NCBI GenBank assembly: GCA_017354575.1
Contig: JAFMQP010000030.1
Span: 1 to 16,733 of the forward strand
From: Acidothermales bacterium
GTDB taxonomy: Bacteria > Actinomycetota > Actinomycetes > Streptosporangiales > WHST01
DNA length: 16,733 nt
Direction of reading: 5' to 3'
Both the position numbers and the translations under genes were made by a program. The notes beneath the pieces were generated by a model. That model made no database searches. It was not told where the DNA came from and saw only the letters and a list, made by a program, of their open reading frames with translations. Shown one piece after another: positions 13,462 to 16,733 of the stretch (within the stretch, counting starts at the first letter, position 1; each line of letters opens with the position of its first letter).

Positions 13462-15845
13462 GACGACGCACCGCCGTTCGCATCCTGGATGGCCTGCCAC
13501 ACCCGGTGCGGCGAGCACGGCATCGGCACGTCGTTCACTCCCATCGGCCGCAGCGCGTCGACCACGGCGTTCACCACCGCCGGCGTCGACGCGATGGTGC
13601 CGGCCTCGCCGACCCCCTTGACCCCCAACGGGTTCGTCGTCGCCGGCGTCTCCGTCCGCGCCGTCGTGAACGCCGGCAGGTCAGCCGGCGACGGCACGGT
13701 GTAGTCGACGAAGGTGCCGGTGAGCAGGTTGCCGTCGGAGTCGTACACCGCGTTCTCGAACAGCGCCTGCCCGATGCCCTGAGCGAGCCCGCCGTGGACC
13801 TGGCCGTCCACGATGAGCGGGTTCACCACGTGCCCGACGTCGTCGACGGAGACGTACGACCGGATCTTCACCATCCCCGTCTCGGTGTCGACCTCGGTCG
13901 CGCACAGGTGCGTGCCGTGCGGGAAGGAGAAGTTCTCCGGGTCGAACGTCGCGTCCGAGTCCAGGCTCGCCTCGACGCCGTCGGGCAGGTCGTGCGCCGC
14001 GAACGTGGCGAGCGCGATCTCCTGGATCGACTTCTCCGAGCCAGGGCTGCCCTTCACGCGGAACGACCCGTCCGCGAACTCGAGGTCGTCCTCCGCGCAC
14101 TCGAGCATGTGCGCCGCGACCTTGCGGGCCTTGTCGATCACCTTGCCGCACGCCGCGATGACGGCCGTGCCGCCGACTGTGAGCGAACGCGAACCGTAGG
14201 TGTCCATGCCCTTCGCCGACACCCTGGTGTCGCCGTGCAGCACCTCGACGTCCTCGAACGGGACGCCGAGCTGGTCGGCGACGATCTGGCTCCACGCCGT
14301 CTCGTGGCCCTGGCCGTGTGCCGACGAGCCGGTGACGACCTCGACCTTGCCGGACGGCAGCATGTGCAGGCTCGCGGTCTCCCAGCCGCCGGCGCCGTAC
14401 GAGAGGCTGCCGAGAACGCGCGACGGCGCGAGCCCGCACATCTCGGTGTACGTCGAGATGCCGAGGCCGAGCTGTACCGGGTCGCCCCGCTCCCGGCGTT
14501 CGGCCTGTTCCCTGCGCAGCGCGTCGTAGCCGAACAGCTCCATCGCCTTGTCGGTGGCGGCCTCGTAGTTCCCGGAGTCGTAGGTGAGTCCCGCGACGGT
14601 GGTGAACGGGAACTCCTCGTGCGCGATCCAGTTCCTCCTGCGGACCTCCATCGGGTCCATGCCGAGCTCGGCGGCGAGCTCGTCCATCATCCGCTCGATG
14701 GCGAACGTCGCCTCGGGACGCCCGGCGCCGCGGTAGGCGTCGGTCCACGCGGTGTTCGTGAAGACGCCGGTGCACTCGAACCGGTACGCGGGCATCTTGT
14801 AGATCGCGTTGAACATGAACGCGCCGAGCAGCGGGACGCCGGGCGTCACCAGCCCGAGGTACGCGCCCATGTTCGCGAGCAGCCGCACCTTCAGCCCGGT
14901 GATCGTGCCGTCCCGCCTCGCCGCGAGGTCGAGCTGCTGGATCTGGTCGCGGCCGTGGTGCGCCGTGAGCAGGCTGTCGCTGCGCGTCTCGGTGTACTTC
15001 ACCGGCTTGTGCAGGCGCTTGGCCGCGACGAGGGTGATGACCTCCTCGGGGGTCACCTGCAGCTTGCCGCCGAACCCGCCGCCCACGTCCGGCGCGACGA
15101 CCCGCAGCTTGTGCTCCGGCGTGTTCGTGGTGAGCGCGAGCATCAGCCTGAGGATGTGCGGGATCTGCGTCGCCGACCACATCGTGAACTGCCCGCCGGT
15201 GGGGTCGACGACGACGCTGCGCGGCTCCATGAACGACGGGATAAGCCGCTGCTGCAGGAACCGACGGCTGACCGTCACCTCGGCGTCGCCGAGCGCCTCG
15301 TCGACCGAGCCGCCGGTGCCCGCCTCGGCGGAGTCGAAGACCCACGTGAACGAGGAGTTCGTGCCCTTGTCGGCGTGCACGAGCGGGCTGCCGTCGGCCA
15401 CCGCGGCCTCCATGTCGAGGACGACGGGCAGCGGGTCGTAGTCGACCTCGATCGCCTCCAGCGCGTCGACGGCGCTCGCCGTGTCGCGCGCGACGACGAC
15501 CGCCACGGCCTCGCCGGCGAACCTGACCTCGTCGACGGCCAGCGCCGGGTGGTCGGGATGCACCATGTCCTCGGTGACCGGCCAGGCGCACGGCAGCGTG
15601 CCCTGCTCGTCGGCGACGTCGCGGCCGCTGAACACAGCGACCACGCCGGGACGGTCACGTGCGGGCCCGAGGTCGATGTCCGTGATGCGCGCGTGCGCCA
15701 TGGGGCTGCGCAGGATCGCGATGTGCAGGGTCCCCGGCGGCGTGATGTTGTCGGTCCAGTTCGTCTGGCCGGTGACGAGGTGCGCGTCCTCCTTGCGGAG
15801 TCGCGCGTTGCCGACCTCCGGGCGGTGCTCTTCGACGACGCTCAT
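13458..15845 (-). CDS. coxL: Form II CO-dehydrogenase-like molybdopterin large subunit
   Basis: The protein has 795 residues, normal length, from the ATG at 15843-15845, which overlaps the coxS stop in ATGA. It is a xanthine-oxidase-family hydroxylase: GGGFGGK (255-261), the active-site loop AYRGAGR (370-376), [10 protein letters not shown] (511-520) and KGVGEAG with catalytic Glu747. Genuine CO-oxidising form I enzymes carry AYxCSFR, whose Cys holds the Cu of the Mo-Cu site. That Cys is absent, so this is form II, and CO oxidation is doubtful. The cofactor should be molybdopterin-cytosine dinucleotide. Hydroxylation of a carbonyl or heterocyclic substrate is the family expectation. The substrate is unknown. 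Confidence 0.93.
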   Translation of the reverse strand: MSVVEEHRPEVGNARLRKEDAHLVTGQTNWTDNITPPGTLHIAILRSPMAHARITDIDLGPARDRPGVVAVFSGRDVADEQGTLPCAWPVTEDMVHPDHPALAVDEVRFAGEAVAVVVARDTASAVDALEAIEVDYDPLPVVLDMEAAVADGSPLVHADKGTNSSFTWVFDSAEAGTGGSVDEALGDAEVTVSRRFLQQRLIPSFMEPRSVVVDPTGGQFTMWSATQIPHILRLMLALTTNTPEHKLRVVAPDVGGGFGGKLQVTPEEVITLVAAKRLHKPVKYTETRSDSLLTAHHGRDQIQQLDLAARRDGTITGLKVRLLANMGAYLGLVTPGVPLLGAFMFNAIYKMPAYRFECTGVFTNTAWTDAYRGAGRPEATFAIERMMDELAAELGMDPMEVRRRNWIAHEEFPFTTVAGLTYDSGNYEAATDKAMELFGYDALRREQAERRERGDPVQLGLGISTYTEMCGLAPSRVLGSLSYGAGGWETASLHMLPSGKVEVVTGSSAHGQGHETAWSQIVADQLGVPFEDVEVLHGDTRVSAKGMDTYGSRSLTVGGTAVIAACGKVIDKARKVAAHMLECAEDDLEFADGSFRVKGSPGSEKSIQEIALATFAAHDLPDGVEASLDSDATFDPENFSFPHGTHLCATEVDTETGMVKIRSYVSVDDVGHVVNPLIVDGQVHGGLAQGIGQALFENAVYDSDGNLLTGTFVDYTVPSPADLPAFTTARTETPATTNPLGVKGVGEAGTIASTPAVVNAVVDALRPMGVNDVPMPCSPHRVWQAIQDANGGASS

Positions 15846-16363
15846 GCCGACGCCACCCCCTCCGGCGTGGACGGGGCCGCGCCGCGGGCGGACCGCAGCT
15901 CGGCGGCGGCGGCCGAGACCGCGCGCACGATGTTCTGGTAACCGGTGCAGCGGCAGAGGTTGCCCTCCAGGCCCTCCCTGATCTCCTCGTCACTGGGATC
16001 GGGGTTGTCGGCGAGCAGGTCGCACGCCGCCATCATCATGCCCGGGGTGCAGAAACCGCACTGCAACGCGTGCTGCTCGTGGAACGCCCGCTGGACCGGG
16101 TGCAGCGCACCGTCCTCGCCGGTGGGCACCAGACCCTCGACCGTGGTGACCACGTGGCCGTCCGACTGGGCGGCGAGCAGCGAGCAGCTCTTCACCCCTC
16201 GCCCGTCGAGCAGGACGGTGCACGCCCCGCAGTTACTGGTGTCGCAGCCGACGACGGTCCCCACTTTGCCGAGCCGTTCGCGTAGGTACTGGACCAGGAG
16301 CGTCCGCGGCTCGACGTCGTCGTCGTATCTGACTCCGTCGACGGTGACACTGATGTTCGTCAT
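15842..16363 (-). CDS. coxS: CO-dehydrogenase-type 2Fe-2S small subunit
   Basis: The protein has 173 residues from the ATG at 16361-16363, with AGGAGG (16368-16373) 4 bases upstream. The N-terminal plant-type ferredoxin domain holds one 2Fe-2S cluster on Cys40, Cys45, Cys48 and Cys60 ([16 protein letters not shown]). The four-helix domain holds the second on Cys102, Cys105, Cys137 and Cys139 ([10 protein letters not shown] and NLCRCTG). All eight ligands are present. It passes electrons from the molybdenum site of CoxL to the FAD of CoxM. The C-terminal tail after residue 155 is Ala/Ser/Pro-rich and variable. The gene starts 98 bases after the upstream coxE stop and overlaps coxL by 4 bases. 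Confidence 0.96.
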   Translation of the reverse strand: MTNISVTVDGVRYDDDVEPRTLLVQYLRERLGKVGTVVGCDTSNCGACTVLLDGRGVKSCSLLAAQSDGHVVTTVEGLVPTGEDGALHPVQRAFHEQHALQCGFCTPGMMMAACDLLADNPDPSDEEIREGLEGNLCRCTGYQNIVRAVSAAAAELRSARGAAPSTPEGVASA

Positions 16364-16461
16364 GCCCCCTCCTGTGGGTGCGACGACACTGGTCCGTCGA
16401 GTCAAGTCCTGTCCGGGCCCAGATGCAAGGGGTCGGATTTCAAATGACCATCGTGCGGGCC

Positions 16462-16733
16462 TTACGGCCGCGCGACGGCGGCGGCGACCTGTTCCAGCGC
16501 GGCCAGGCTGTGCCCCGCGACGAACTCGTCGACGTAGGGCAGCGCCGCTGCCATCCCGGTCGTCACCGGCGCGAACCCCGCCTTGCCCTTGTGCGGGTTC
16601 ACCCAGACGACCCGGTGCGCGAGCCGGGACAGCCGGGCCATCTGCTCGGCCAGCAGCGCCGGGTCGCCGCGTTCCCAGCCGTCGCTGAACACCACGACCA
16701 CCGCCTGCCGGGCCGTGCCGCGCTGACCCCAGC
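16462..16733 (-). CDS. coxE: CoxE-like VWA-domain protein, C-terminal part (5' end outside window)
   Basis: The last 89 codons are visible, in frame from 16731 to the TAA at 16462-16464. The segment [20 protein letters not shown] is followed by [33 protein letters not shown] and [20 protein letters not shown], the signature C-terminus of CoxE proteins (von Willebrand A type). The FSDGWERGD stretch is a late VWA strand. The metal-binding DxSxS is beyond the window. CoxE acts with the MoxR-type ATPase CoxD in maturing the metal site of CO-dehydrogenase-type enzymes, so coxD is expected farther upstream. The gene is on the same strand as coxSLM, 98 bases away. Confidence 0.9.
   Translation of the reverse strand, partial: WGQRGTARQAVVVVFSDGWERGDPALLAEQMARLSRLAHRVVWVNPHKGKAGFAPVTTGMAAALPYVDEFVAGHSLAALEQVAAAVARP

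Noticed and set aside
13458..15845. Calling this a true aerobic CO dehydrogenase
   Set aside because: The active-site loop is AYRGAGR and lacks the Cu-ligand Cys of AYxCSFR, so the CO-oxidising claim is not supported.
13068..15941. A 957-codon open frame on the plus strand opposite coxL, coxM and coxS
   Set aside because: It is antisense to genes with complete family motifs. Its product is Arg/His/Asp-rich with no domain, typical of a shadow frame in high-GC DNA.

Overview
The window looks like chromosome from a high-GC actinobacterium (Actinomycetota). Base composition is strongly G+C-rich and GTG starts are common. Two genes appear leaderless, with TANNNT boxes 7 nt upstream. There are two luciferase-like (LLM) oxidoreductases of kinds common in F420-using actinobacteria, and thioredoxin carries a SigR/SigH-type promoter. 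I cannot name the genus. No RNA gene, CRISPR array, transposase or phage gene was seen, and no gene-free stretch exceeds 300 bases.

Layout. (1) Bases 1-1306, plus strand: the end of an ArsR-type repressor, an AHSA1-type SRPBCC protein and a RibD-C/DHFR-like reductase form one tight operon, ending in a hairpin. (2) 1448-1654, plus: a small orphan protein with an HhH-like core and its own likely promoter. (3) 6104-1749, minus: a MarR regulator followed by two half-size ABC exporters that look like an asymmetric heterodimer. The marR promoter appears leaderless and overlaps an inverted repeat, which suggests autoregulation. (4) 10282-6173, minus: an ACSF2/FadD35-like acyl-CoA ligase, a fusion of an LLM oxidoreductase with a hemerythrin domain, and a second LLM oxidoreductase. 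(5) 10415-11724, plus: thioredoxin with a SigR/SigH-type promoter, then a DHDPS/NAL-superfamily enzyme lacking the substrate-binding Arg of true DapA. (6) 11725-11831: a convergent gap with two overlapping inverted repeats that can form mutually exclusive hairpins. (7) 16733-11832, minus: a CO-dehydrogenase-type molybdenum hydroxylase cluster, coxE (partial)-coxS-coxL-coxM-coxG. CoxL carries the form II motif AYRGAGR and the gene order is S-L-M, so the substrate may not be CO.

How the parts work together. CoxS (2Fe-2S), CoxM (FAD) and CoxL (molybdopterin) should form one enzyme. CoxE is a likely maturation factor and CoxG a membrane-anchored lipid or quinone-binding partner. MarR probably controls the exporter pair. 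The ligase and LLM genes may serve one acyl-CoA or xenobiotic oxidation route, but that is inference from adjacency. The most unusual items are the LLM-hemerythrin fusion, the switch-like repeat between the convergent genes, and the two regulatory sites at marR and trxA.
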